A stretch of 64,000 bases of DNA from assembly GCF_000143415.4 (NCBI RefSeq), contig NW_003314275.1:1123980-1187979 (forward strand), read 5' to 3'. The translations under genes and the position numbers were made by a program. Below, piece after piece: positions 1 to 9,747 of this stretch (positions are counted from its first letter, which is position 1; each line of letters opens with the position of its first letter). The notes under the pieces were generated by a model. The model did not search any database. It was given only the letters and a program-made list of their open reading frames with translations, and was not told the DNA's origin. The DNA is from Selaginella moellendorffii. Taxonomy: Eukaryota; Streptophyta; Lycopodiopsida; Selaginellales; Selaginellaceae.

Positions 1-792
1 ATTCATGGCAAAGAGGATCTTTGTCACAAATATATGGGTAACATGGATGCATTCCATGCCTTCATATCAGGCTTCCAAACCTAGGCTTGAGGCAAGGTGA
101 TGTGTTGGAACCCGACCAACTATAAGGAAGTATTAGATGTAACTATCAAAGTGCATTTCAATGATAACCTATGAAAGGGGAACACAATGGAGTTGGTGCC
201 CACATTTAGCAAAAAAGCCAAACCAAAGGGGATATATGGCAAAGGGAAATTCAAAAAGAATTTCTCTAAAATGAGTTTTTAAGGTTTCGAAATGGTAGAT
301 CCAATGGTCAATAAGCAAGTGGGGGAGTCAAGTGAAAAGGGACAAATTGACTGATAAAAAGGTTAAGCTTGCTAGTAGCATAGGAAACAATATATACTTT
401 AACTGTGGTGAAGCAAGATATTTTTCAAGGGAATGCCTCTACATGAAGAAGGCCAAAGTCAATATGGCCATTAAGTCAAGTGAAATCTAAATTGAGGTAT
501 GTGATCTAGTCTCTAACTCAAAGTTACTCATTACACGAGCAACTTTGGTAGGGAATCATTCGCGACATCTACTAGCCTTTTTAGGGAAGTTCGAAGGTAG
601 CTTTGTTAAGATCCTTATTAACACGAGTGTTTTAAATAATTTTGTGGTTGCAGACATAGTCCGGTAAGTCAGACTAATGGTGTAATGGTTGGGTGAACCA
701 AGGACTATAGAGTTTGTTCAAGGTAGCTAAAACACCGATGAGGTACTTCAACAAACAAGAGTCAAAGTAGAGATATAGAAAATAGACATGGA
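1..792 (+). mobile_element. Ty3/gypsy remnant, gag to protease
   Basis: This is decayed coding sequence of an LTR retrotransposon with stops in every frame. Around 398-436 a gag zinc-knuckle-like stretch reads FNCGEARYFSREC, with the first cysteine of the CCHC pattern lost. Around 601-660 a retropepsin-like segment reads ILINTSVLNNFVVADIV, where the catalytic D-T/S-G is replaced by NTS. The protease segment resumes after the miniature element at 793-1547, so both parts belong to one broken element. It is dead as a retrotransposon. Family assignment rests on domain order and motif shape. Confidence 0.7.
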
Positions 793-1547
793 TGTAAGCT
801 CCTGAATTTGGACTTCCCAAGAGGTTACCCAACCCAATACTATTCAAACCCTAAAACGCTTAACCCCAATTATCCCAAGACCCTTAATTGATTGGAAAAG
901 GGGGTGCATTCTTATTCATGGGCCCTTTCCCTGTATATTTGAACAGGGACTGTTTCTCAAGTCATTTTCTTTAGTTGCTTACAATCCACCACGCTTCCTT
1001 GCAAGTTCACGCCCTTGTGAATGGAAGTTGAGAGCCGCAACTCTCCTGAGAGCCCCGCTCTCTTGACACCTTACCCCTCGGGTCGCTCTTTCCCTGTATA
1101 TTTGAACCCCATGGACTGTTTCTCAAGTCATTTTCTTTGGTTACTTACAATCCACCACGCTTCCTTGCAAGTTCACGCCCTTGTGAATGGAAGTTGAGAG
1201 CCACAACTCTCCTGAGAGCCCCGCTCTCTTGACACCTTACCCCTCGGGTCGAGCCCAGCGGGAGTAAACTGGACCAGCCAAATGTCAATCAACATGTGAT
1301 GTGATTCCCCTAGCCAACGAACAGAGTCAGACCTAAGACCTCTCTGATACCAAATGTAAGCTCCTGAATTTGGACTTCTCGAGAGGTCACCCAACCCTGT
1401 ACTATTCAAACCTTAGGACGTTTAACCTCAATTATCCCAAGACCCTTAACCGATTGGAAAAGGGGGTGCACTCTTATTCATGGGCCCTTCCTTCTATATT
1501 TGAACCCCATGGACCGTCTCTCAAATCGTTCTCTTTGGTTACTTACA
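793..1547 (-). mobile_element. Complete TRIM (miniature LTR retrotransposon), family A
   Basis: Two direct LTR copies (793-983 and 1355-1547, about 191-193 bp) begin TGTAAGC or similar and end CTTACA. The whole unit is flanked by a perfect 5-bp target duplication, ATGGA at 788-792 and 1548-1552. On the minus strand the sequence just inside the right LTR (1354 to 1341) reads TTTGGTATCAGAGA, matching the usual plant primer binding site for initiator tRNA-Met, so the element is read on the minus strand. It has no coding capacity. Removing it joins the gypsy protease sequence on either side. Further LTRs of this family lie at 3880-4074, 32776-32970 and 49915-50419. Confidence 0.88.
926..1250. repeat. 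Tandem duplication inside TRIM A, period about 163 bp
   Basis: The segment starting TTTCCCTGTATATTTGAAC at 926 is repeated from 1089. Each unit contains the tail of the LTR (plus-strand view) and the first part of the internal region, ending at CCCCTCGGGTCG. The copies differ by a few bases and a small indel, so the element is longer than a simple LTR-internal-LTR unit. Template switching during reverse transcription or later slippage could explain it. Confidence 0.8.
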
Positions 1548-2942
1548 ATGGATTTCACCATGTTGGATATGGCGGGATTTGACGTGATCTTCAAGATGGA
1601 TTGGTCCAATTGGTTTGTGGTACCCCTATATGGACAAAGTAGGAAACTTGTGGTACTAGTAAATGCCTGAGGAGAATAATTCAAAGTGCAAGCCTAGGAT
1701 TTAAAGGTAGGGCAAAGTAAGGCAAAAAACTCCTGCTTGAACCTAATATCCACAAGAGGACAACTCACTAAAGGAACTAAGGCAACATTTTTGTGCTTAC
1801 TCTCAGTGAGGAGTGACAGAAAGATGGGAACAAAGGAAATACATTTAGTGATCTGGCAAGTGTTAGACCAATTTCGAGATACCATGTTAGAGGAGTTACT
1901 TGCGAGGTTACCCCTCGCATGACCAATTGAACATAAGATCAAGTTTGTTGAGGGTGCTAAAGTGGTGGTTCGTCCCCCCTATTGGTTGAATGGAAAGGAA
2001 CCCGAGGAGCTCAAGTGCCAACTTGAAGAGTTGGTGGAAAAAAGGTATATTATGTGGAGCAATTGCTGTATAGGGCATTAGTATTATTTGTGAAAAAGAG
2101 AGATGACTCTATGCGCATGTGCATAGACTACCAATTGCTTAACAAGTATACAAAGAAGAACAAATACCCTTTACCAAGGATTAAGGACTTATTTGATAAG
2201 TTGGAAAAGATGAAATACTTTAAGTCAGGATACTACTAGATCAAGGCACCAAAGGAAGATGTCGAAAAGATGACTTGCTAAACAAGGTATGGAAGTTTTG
2301 AGTTTTTAGTGGTGTCCTTTATACTGTGCAATGCACTAAGTGACATTTTCGGTGCTGATGAACCACATTTTTATACTCTATTTAGATCATTTTGTAGTCA
2401 TTTATATTTGACGGAAATCTTGATCTATAGCAAGATGCTAGAGGAGTATGCCAAACACTTGATGAAGGTGCTTGAGAAATAAGGGAACACAAGTTATATG
2501 CTACAAAGAGCAAATGTCTACTTTTCTTAACAAGAGGTAAAGTTTCTTGGCATATGGTGGGCAAGGATGGGCTCAAGATGGACTCTAAGAAAGTCCAAGC
2601 GATCTAGGAATGGGAACGACCATCAAATGTACATGAGTTAAGGGCATTCTTAGGGTTATGCAACTACTACCGAAAATTTATCAAACACTATTCAAGAGTA
2701 ACCCTGCCCTTAATAGACTAAACGGGAAAAGAGAAGATAATATGGATAGTAGAATGCGAAGTGGCATTTGTCCACCTCAAAGGGAAGTTGAGGAAGGCTC
2801 CCATGCTAGCGTTACCAGACTTTGGTAATGACTTTGAGGTAGAAATGGACGCTTCAGACTTTGTATTAAGTGTAGTTTTAAAGCAAGACAAACATCTAGT
2901 AGCATTCTTCTCGAAGAAGTTGGACAAGGCTTAGCAAAAGTA
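1548..2942 (+). mobile_element. Ty3/gypsy remnant, protease to RNase H
   Basis: This continues the element interrupted by TRIM A. In order one sees a protease tail (FDVIFKMDW, near 1580-1610), reverse transcriptase pieces ([13 protein letters not shown] and [18 protein letters not shown], near 2110-2220; ILIYSK near 2415 in place of the catalytic YxDD region) and an RNase H start (DASDFVLSVVLKQDKHL, near 2845-2900). Many stops and shifts are present. The similarity ends abruptly near 2942, where a second gypsy copy begins again upstream of its RT domain. Confidence 0.8.
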
Positions 2943-3879
2943 GTAGTTCCTATTTGTTATTAGTCATCAAAAGAAATCAAGATTTTAAATACAAACATTA
3001 AGGAAATGTTAGAAAAGGGTGTTATTCGAAAGTCATAGAGTCCTTAAGCGTGTGAAGCTCATCTTGTGATGAAGCTTGATGGGAGTATTTATTTCTACAT
3101 CAACTATCATTTGTTAAACAAAGTGACGATCCTAGATGTGTACCCTCTTCCTCACACTACTGATCTCTTAAATTGTCTAGGGAGAAGTCATTGGTTCACC
3201 AAGTTAAATCTTGTTTCTAGGTACTAGCAAATACCAATGGTCGAGGAAGCTATTTCTAAGACTGTTTTTTATACACCATTTAGTTTCTACTAGTTTTTAG
3301 TGATGTTGTTTAGTTTGAACAATGTTTTAACAATGTTATAGTGGATGATAGATAAGATTCTTTGCGATATGCCAGAAGTGACTACTAACTTCATTAATGA
3401 TATCGAGGGGATATGGGAAGAACACATCCGTGATATTTATAATGTGTTAGATTTGTTATGGAAAGTTGGTTTAAAGTTGAATCAAACAAAGTGCATATTT
3501 GGGTACAAGGACATAATTTATCTTGGATATTATATTTCTCATGAGGGTTTAGATGTTGATCCTAACAAATTTATGGCTATTTTAAAGCTCCCTACTCTAA
3601 AGTGTGTGAACAACATACAACACTTCCTAGGCAAGATACAGTATCTCAATCATTTTGTTAATCATCTTTTTTATCACACTATACTATTGCAAGTATTGCT
3701 GAAGTCATCATCATCATTTTTCATTTAGTCTATGGACTATGAGTAGGTGTTTACAGATCTCAAAGAACTATTGATGAGTCCTCCAGTTTTAGCGTATTTT
3801 GACTATAATTGACCTTTCATTTTGCGCGTGGATGCTCCTGATATTGCTTTTGGATATGTGTTGATGCAAAAGAGCCTAT

Positions 3880-4074
3880 TGTAAACAACCAAAGGGAACG
3901 ACTTGAGAGACAGTCCATAGGGTTCAAATATAGAGGGAAAAGGGCCCATGAATAAAAATGCACCCTCTTTTTCAATCGGTTAAGGGTTTTGGGATACTTG
4001 GGGTTAAGCGTCTTTGGGTTTGAATAGTACTGGGCTGGGTGACCTCTCGGGAAGTCCAAATTCAAGAGCTTACA
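3880..4074 (+). mobile_element. Solo LTR of TRIM family A
   Basis: A 195-bp unit starting TGTAAACAACC and ending GAGCTTACA is the reverse complement of the LTRs at 793 and 1355. It is flanked by a perfect 5-bp duplication CCTAT (3875-3879 and 4075-4079). No internal region is present, so it most likely arose by LTR-LTR recombination. It interrupts the RNase H region of the second gypsy remnant. Confidence 0.88.
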
Positions 4075-4208
4075 CCTATGTGTGCCTAGTCATTGCATTC
4101 CATATAGTAACCATAAATTATAACAAGCAGAGGTGAATTACTCTATGACAAAGAAAATGTATTTAGAAATAGTTTAGAGTTTCGAGAAATTTCATAGTTG
4201 ATTGTACT

Positions 4209-4861
4209 TGTAATGCATGTGATCATAAGATGAAATTTGGATATACTGTCACTGTGAATCCTTAAAATTTTGTAGGATAAATAGGGATAAAATAACCACT
4301 AAATGCTCTCTCATCAAGCAATTGCCCCTTTTCTAGTTGGTTTAAGGGAAAAGAAATAGGGTGCGTTATATGTGGTATTAGAGCAAATGGCACGGGTTCA
4401 ACTCCCATTGATTAGTGGCTACTTAAAAACATAATATACCTTTGAGCAAGGCATATTCTTACCCTAAATTTGAAATTGTACATATTAAGCATCCATGCGT
4501 ACATCCTTCCTCTTGGTGGATCATCCACGAACGAAGGTAACCACCATGGGACTATGGTATGGGTGGATGACTAGTTGCCTCACATGGAATAACTGGTTTA
4601 CACAATGGAAGGATTGGTAGATTCAGTGCGAAAATGGAGGTGCTAGTTCCCCTTGGCTTAGTAGGGGTAGTCAATGAGGACATTGACATCTCTCAAGAGG
4701 GGTGAGTGTAGTGCATGTGATCATGGCATGAGATTTGGATATACTGTCACTATAGATATTTAAAACCTTAGGGGATAAATGGGGATAAAATAACCACTAA
4801 GGGCTCTTTTATCAAATAATTGCCCCTTTCGTTTAAGGAGAGAGAGATAGGGTTCATTATA
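4209..4861 (+). mobile_element. Second TRIM-like element, family B
   Basis: Two direct repeats, 4209-4370 and 4707-4861, begin TGTARTGCATGTGATCAT and end near TTATA. Just after the first repeat the sequence TGTGGTATTAGAGC (4371 on) resembles the tRNA-Met primer site, so the plus strand is sense. Flanks are GTACT (4204-4208) and ATACT (4862-4866), a 5-bp duplication with one G/A difference. The interior of about 335 bp has no ORF. Its LTRs are unrelated to family A. The exact 3' end of each LTR is uncertain by one or two bases. Confidence 0.72.
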
Positions 4862-5160
4862 ATACTATTTAGTAGGCTTTGAAGCTTCAAATATATGATT
4901 TTTAAATTGTTTGTTGCTTGGGGAGTTCTATAGTTAATGCCAATGCCTTTTCTCGAGATCCTCTTCCTTATTCGCTCTCTTCTCATGTTTTTGACAAACT
5001 TGTTATTCTTGCATTTGTGGATTTTTGGAAAAGGATTCTATGCAATCGACAGTTGTTGTATTTGACATTTAGTGTCCATAAGGTGCAAAACAAGATTTAC
5101 CTTCTCTTGATGATAGATTCGAAGGCTTCGCAATGGGTTTGAGAATTTTACATCACTTGC

Positions 5161-6060
5161 TGATGACTTGCCATTTTATCATTTACATTCACAATATCAC
5201 CTTGAGGACAGTCTTCTTTATTTTGTTGTTGTTCATCACTTAAGGAGTTCTATAGCTAATGTTGATCCCTTTCTTAAGCTCCTTTTTCTTCCATGCTTTC
5301 TTATCATATTTCTAACAAACCTATTATTCTAACATTTATGGTTTTTGAGACAAGGATTGCGTGCCATTAGCAATTGCTAGACTTGATGTTTAGTGTTCAT
5401 GAGGTGTAGAGTAAAATTTACCTTCTCTTGACGAGGTTCATGAAACTCCAAAGATTAAGATGTGGATTTGAAGGCTTCTTGATAGGTTTGAGAATTTTAC
5501 ATCACTTCTTAATGACTTACTATTTTGGTATTTATATTCTTAATATCATTTTAAGGACAATCTTTTTTATTTTGTGGAGATAAATTCTAATGATCATTTA
5601 TAGCTGGTGGTGTCTTCAATATTTAATTCCATGCTTTCTCCACCTGCCACTACCAAACTTATTGCAATTGCTAATGGAATGTATTTGTGCTTTTGGGGAG
5701 AAATGCATAATCCATTACCCCCTCTTTTACATAGCTACCCCTTTGCTATGCTCATTCCTTGCTTCCTTTGTAGCACTCTGTGTCGTGCCTAGTCATGCCC
5801 AGCACCAACTCTAAATCAGTAATGTTAAACTTCAATTAGTAGATGTTGTTAACAGTATGTTAACAACTATAATTTTGTTGAATATAAGTATATAACCTAT
5901 TTTTCATTTAGGTTTTTCCTTATTGTGTTTTATGTTTGTATTCTTTCTTATATTTTCTTTCTTATTTTATTCATTCCCTTTAATATTATGGCTATATTAG
6001 AATATGTAAATCATGCTCAAGATAGTATTAAGAGAACTAATAGTAAGATAAAAAAAATTT
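5161..6060. other. AT-rich transposon-derived stretch, no gene seen
   Basis: Short segments around 5215-5560 repeat the wording of 4920-5160 in diverged form, for example GGAGTTCTATAG at 4921 and again near 5240, so this looks like a decayed duplication of the gypsy tail. Only short ORFs without recognisable motifs are present. Confidence 0.45.
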
Positions 6061-6840
6061 ACTTTTTATATTATAATTAGTCTTCTTCCAGAAGAGAGAG
6101 AATGCAAAAGATGCTATGAACCAATGAAATATCAATTTGATAATCAAAGTTGTAAAGATGGTTTAAAGTGGAATTGTAAAAATTGCAATACCATAAAATC
6201 TTTTATAGCTAATTATCACGAATGTGACTGTGAATATCGAAAGTTATCTATTGGCTAGTCCTTTCGAATATTCTTGGCATGAGGTTAGTATTGTCCGTCC
6301 CTCTTGTTCAAGTGTTAATAAACTAGATTTAGCATTTATACTTGACAGGACAAGCATAAAGAAGGAACCCTTAAGTGTCTATTTAGCCAAGCATACTTGG
6401 CCCAGTTTGTTAGTTCTCTTTTGCTCTGTCTTGCACTAGCTTGACAAAAACCTTCGCGTATTGAGACTAATCCCTCAATATCGTTGAATGATAGTTTACT
6501 ATGTTTGCTAAACACTTTTGCTATCACACCTTATATGTTAGTTTTGTTTGGTCTCAATTGCTATTTATGGAAAGTGTTTAGAGTTACTAATTTGGCATAT
6601 TTACAGAATGTAAAGATTGTCTTGAACACAATGATGTTCATCCCATGCTCAAATTTACAATCTAACACCATTCCAAGTAAATTTCAAGTTAATCAGATAA
6701 GGGTGGCTAAAGGTAAAAGCCCAAAGTGTGTGTTTCAGGGGGGCGGGCACGCTATAGGGGGTTCCAAATGTATAATAGGGATAGTGGGTAAGTCAAACAT
6801 GCCAAACCAACCTGAGGCATAGTCTAACTTTTACTTACGT
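6061..6840 (+). repeat. Interspersed repeat with a zinc-ribbon-like coding trace
   Basis: Between about 6098 and 6190 one frame reads ECKRCYEPMKY and later WNCKNCNTIKSF. These two CxxC pairs framing a short loop resemble the N-terminal zinc ribbon of Merlin/ISXO2-type transposases. The segment 6480-6690 recurs in reverse orientation near 48690-48870 and again at 49545-50560, where a TRIM has inserted into it. The part at 6739-6800 (a G-rich run followed by GGGGGTTCCAAATGTATAATAG) also matches part of the LTRs at 25.3 and 31.0 kb. The transposon class is inference; the repeat relationships are visible directly. Confidence 0.5.
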
Positions 6841-8217
6841 ACCTATCTTTGTTTTGAGTCCAGTTTGAGTCTAAACCCAAGTTCCATACCATAGTAGCTG
6901 GTGGAGTGTCTATATTTTTGCGTTAGACCACCAATAGTTGAAATAGCACTAAATTTTATTTAGCTCCAATTTGCATGCTGGTCTTAGCATTGGGATGCTG
7001 GATACTCTAGAACTATTCCAAGTTACTCTGTGCTACTATCTTGGTCAAAGCGACGACCTCGTGAAGAAGGCTGCCATTCACAACTCTAGGAGTCACTCTA
7101 TGTTTCAATACCTTCACTCCTTAGTTCTATACTTAAGTGTTTGGCACCGTTCCTTTATTCAGTGGCCCAAGGCCCTGAAACTCGGGTTTTGCACCACTGT
7201 CTTTGGACATGTGGCATATAAAGGGTTTAAGTTCTGTTTCATGGTTATTTTATGGTAAATCACTATAAGATAAAAGTTGAAAACCACATGCGCTACACTA
7301 ATACTTGATTTGCAAATAACAATTTTATTTTTGCTTAAATTCTTAGGTTGATGTATTGTTGATGCCACAAAATCACAATACCACAAGATCAAGCTCATAT
7401 TGAGTGCAATATTAAAAATGAGCATATGACAACAAATTGGTACAACTTTTGTCATGATGTTTATGTTATCATATTAGCACGAGTGTGACTGGTGGCTGAT
7501 TGTATTGCACAAACTTTAAGTGATATATTATATACATATATTATAATTTCTATTTCTAAAATTATTATTGACTAATAATTATAATTAATATTTTGGAAAC
7601 AATTATATATAGTGATTGTTGAGTTGATTATGATTCAGAGTGGTTGATCATATTAAGCTATATAATTAGTATAATGCTGTTATATTTTAAAAAATTATAT
7701 TATATTTTTTACTTTTAAATACTTAAAAATAATTGAGAAATAGTATACTAAACAATCTTTACTTTATAGTGCATACCTATGTAAAGACTGGAAATAAGCA
7801 AATGAGGCCCACTTAAATAAAAGGGAGTGCATTCTACCCTTTGGTGATTTTTTCCATCAAGAATATGTGTGAATATTCCCTTAAACCCCTGCACAAAGGG
7901 TAAAAGTGCATCGAGTGGTGGATGTGTGCCCTGGCTACGAATGCCATAAAAAATATCTGCACAGCATAGTTCCATTCACAGGCAGCCATTGCAACGCTAG
8001 CATCCTTAAATGATCCTTTCAATTGATGAAATTGGAACTGATTCATCCAAAAAACCATGCTAGAATGAAGAATTCAAAGACCAAGTGATAAATCTAAATG
8101 GACAACAAAAGGAACTGCCAAGCGATTTTCATGCAATACACAGGCAATTCGTAAATATTTTTATCAAGAATATATGTTTAAAATTTAAATCCCAATCCTA
8201 AACAAGACAAGATCCAT
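6841..8217. other. AT-rich stretch, no supported gene
   Basis: The interval 7260-7745 is strongly AT-rich with simple TATA runs. A minus-strand open segment at 7748-8058 has fairly balanced composition and may be a gene fragment, but no motif is recognisable. Nothing else is supported. Confidence 0.4.
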
Positions 8218-9117
8218 TCACTGATTATTTATATCGTCCTTCCCCGTGCAAGGTGGGCAAACATCAACAATGTCCAGCGAGACTAATTTCACCCTGATGT
8301 TCAGCTTCTTGATTATGTCATCAACCATTCCTTTTTTTGTCCTTGCATGAGTGTGGCTTGATAGTCAATGGCAAATGCGGTCAGATTGAAGCGGGTACCA
8401 GTATGCAGAAGTCGACTTGTTTCCCTTTGCCATAGTAAACTCCAGTGCTTTCCCAACAGCTGGCCCTAGTACCAAGGCACGCTTCTTTGTTACAGTTACC
8501 TGATATATACTTCCATTGACGATGAAATCCCAGTCCGCCTTCCTGGCTGAAAAAGGCTTGAAGAGTGCATTCTTATGGTCTAACAGAATCTGTTGTGGAA
8601 AGACAGCCTCGTGTCCACCTCCTCTACGTTCCAGATGATACCTTGGAACAACCTTAGGGAAGCTCCCTGCCAAAACAGGTCCGAACTCCCCATCTTGTTG
8701 CAGCTCCCTGTACTGTAGCTTGCCACCCCTGGGAATGAGTATGTTGCAAGAAAATTTCTCTAGCATCTTTCCCTGGATATCCCGGATACCATCTGGTTGC
8801 TCCACCGACAAGAAACGCTTCAATCATCAATGTTCTTCGCCTGAACCTCATTGTGCTCCCACACGAGATTAAGATGGGATCGTAGCAGCTGCGGACTAGA
8901 AGCTTCCGGTTCAGTTTCCCGCAGACCACCAGCCTTCACTAAGATCGTCAGGCAGATCCAAAAACTTGGCCTGTGCAGAAGGAGCGCCTTTCTCCACCTT
9001 GACTTGACTGCAAACTTCGACCTTAACCTGGGTGCGCTCTAGATTAGTTATAACTCTTACCGGATCCGGTCTAAAATGGTGCGGCTGTCTTCGCGGAGCG
9101 CCTCGGCACAGCAACAC
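8218..9117 (-). pseudogene. Crinkler/RHS-like NTPase-nuclease gene, internally deleted copy
   Basis: On the minus strand the N-terminal part (VKVEVCSQVKVEKGAP, AKFLDLPDDLSEG, then RKLLVRSCYDPI) runs to about 8832 and is then joined directly to the C-terminal part (FLSVEQPDGIRDIQGKM, LIPRGGKLQYRELQQDGEF, WDFIVNGSIYQVTVTKK), ending at a stop at 8218. Compared with the plus-strand copy at 9748-13047, the P-loop and the whole middle are missing and the C-terminal half is in another frame. The C-terminal D...QVTVTKK pattern is like the degenerate PD-(D/E)xK nuclease end of Crinkler/RHS-type proteins. The family call is inferred from architecture seen in the intact-order copy. It cannot encode a working protein. 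Confidence 0.6.
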
Positions 9118-9273
9118 TTCTCCAAATTAATCTAGGGTTACAGGGGATTTTCTAATGATGCCCGGAGGGATCTGTGATCGGGCATTTGCAGTTGGGATCC
9201 AAGTGGATCTCGATAACTACACATACCTAGAATTCCTGGTGGGGCAAAATCCCAATTGCAAGCTGATTAATAT

Positions 9274-9373
9274 NNNNNNNNNNNNNNNNNNNNNNNNNNN
9301 NNNNNNNNNNNNNNNNNNNNNNNNNNNNNNNNNNNNNNNNNNNNNNNNNNNNNNNNNNNNNNNNNNNNNNNNN
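9274..9373. other. Assembly gap of 100 N
   Basis: One hundred consecutive N lie between the two divergent Crinkler/RHS-like copies. Protein translations across it are meaningless. The gap sits in the loop of a large inverted duplication, a usual place for assembly breaks, so its true length may differ. Confidence 0.99.
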
Positions 9374-9747
9374 ATCATATATATGTTATATATGTGTTTA
9401 ATATGTTTGGCTAAGACCAAGCAAAATATTTTAGCTGCGTTTTAATTTTAAAATCAGAATTAGATTCAGTTACCCTCCATCCGACTGCCCAACCATCAAA
9501 AAATAAAAATAAAAAATTCACTTTCATGATTGCTATGGAGGGCAAGGCGCAAGTGTGGCTATGGATAGAGTGGCAATGGAGTTGGGTATGGTGGTGGAGC
9601 TAAATGCACTACAATAGAGAGTCATGCTCTTCCTCGGGGTGACAGCCGGACAAGAACCTAAGCTCAGTTTCCACCGTATGCCCAAAATTTTCGAAACTTT
9701 TCTGTTACGTCACTCATCAAAGCCCTAAGACATTAATCTAGGGAGAG

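Larger units (their letters stand above)
2943..5160 (+). mobile_element. Second Ty3/gypsy remnant, RT to integrase side
   Basis: A second, divergent gypsy copy restarts with NIKEMLEKGVIRKS near 2990, then runs through RT fragments and a longer open part at 3345-3728 (LKLNQTKCIFGYKDIIYLGY, HEGLDVDPNK). It enters RNase H (RVDAPDIAFGYVLMQKSL, 3825-3880), is broken by a solo LTR and by a second miniature element, and resumes at 4918 with VNANAFSRDPLPYS, which resembles the VADALSR motif after RNase H. The sequence to about 5160 keeps some coding character. It is non-functional. Confidence 0.75.

Noticed and set aside
9155-9445. ORFs crossing 9274-9373
   Set aside because: They read through 100 N of an assembly gap.
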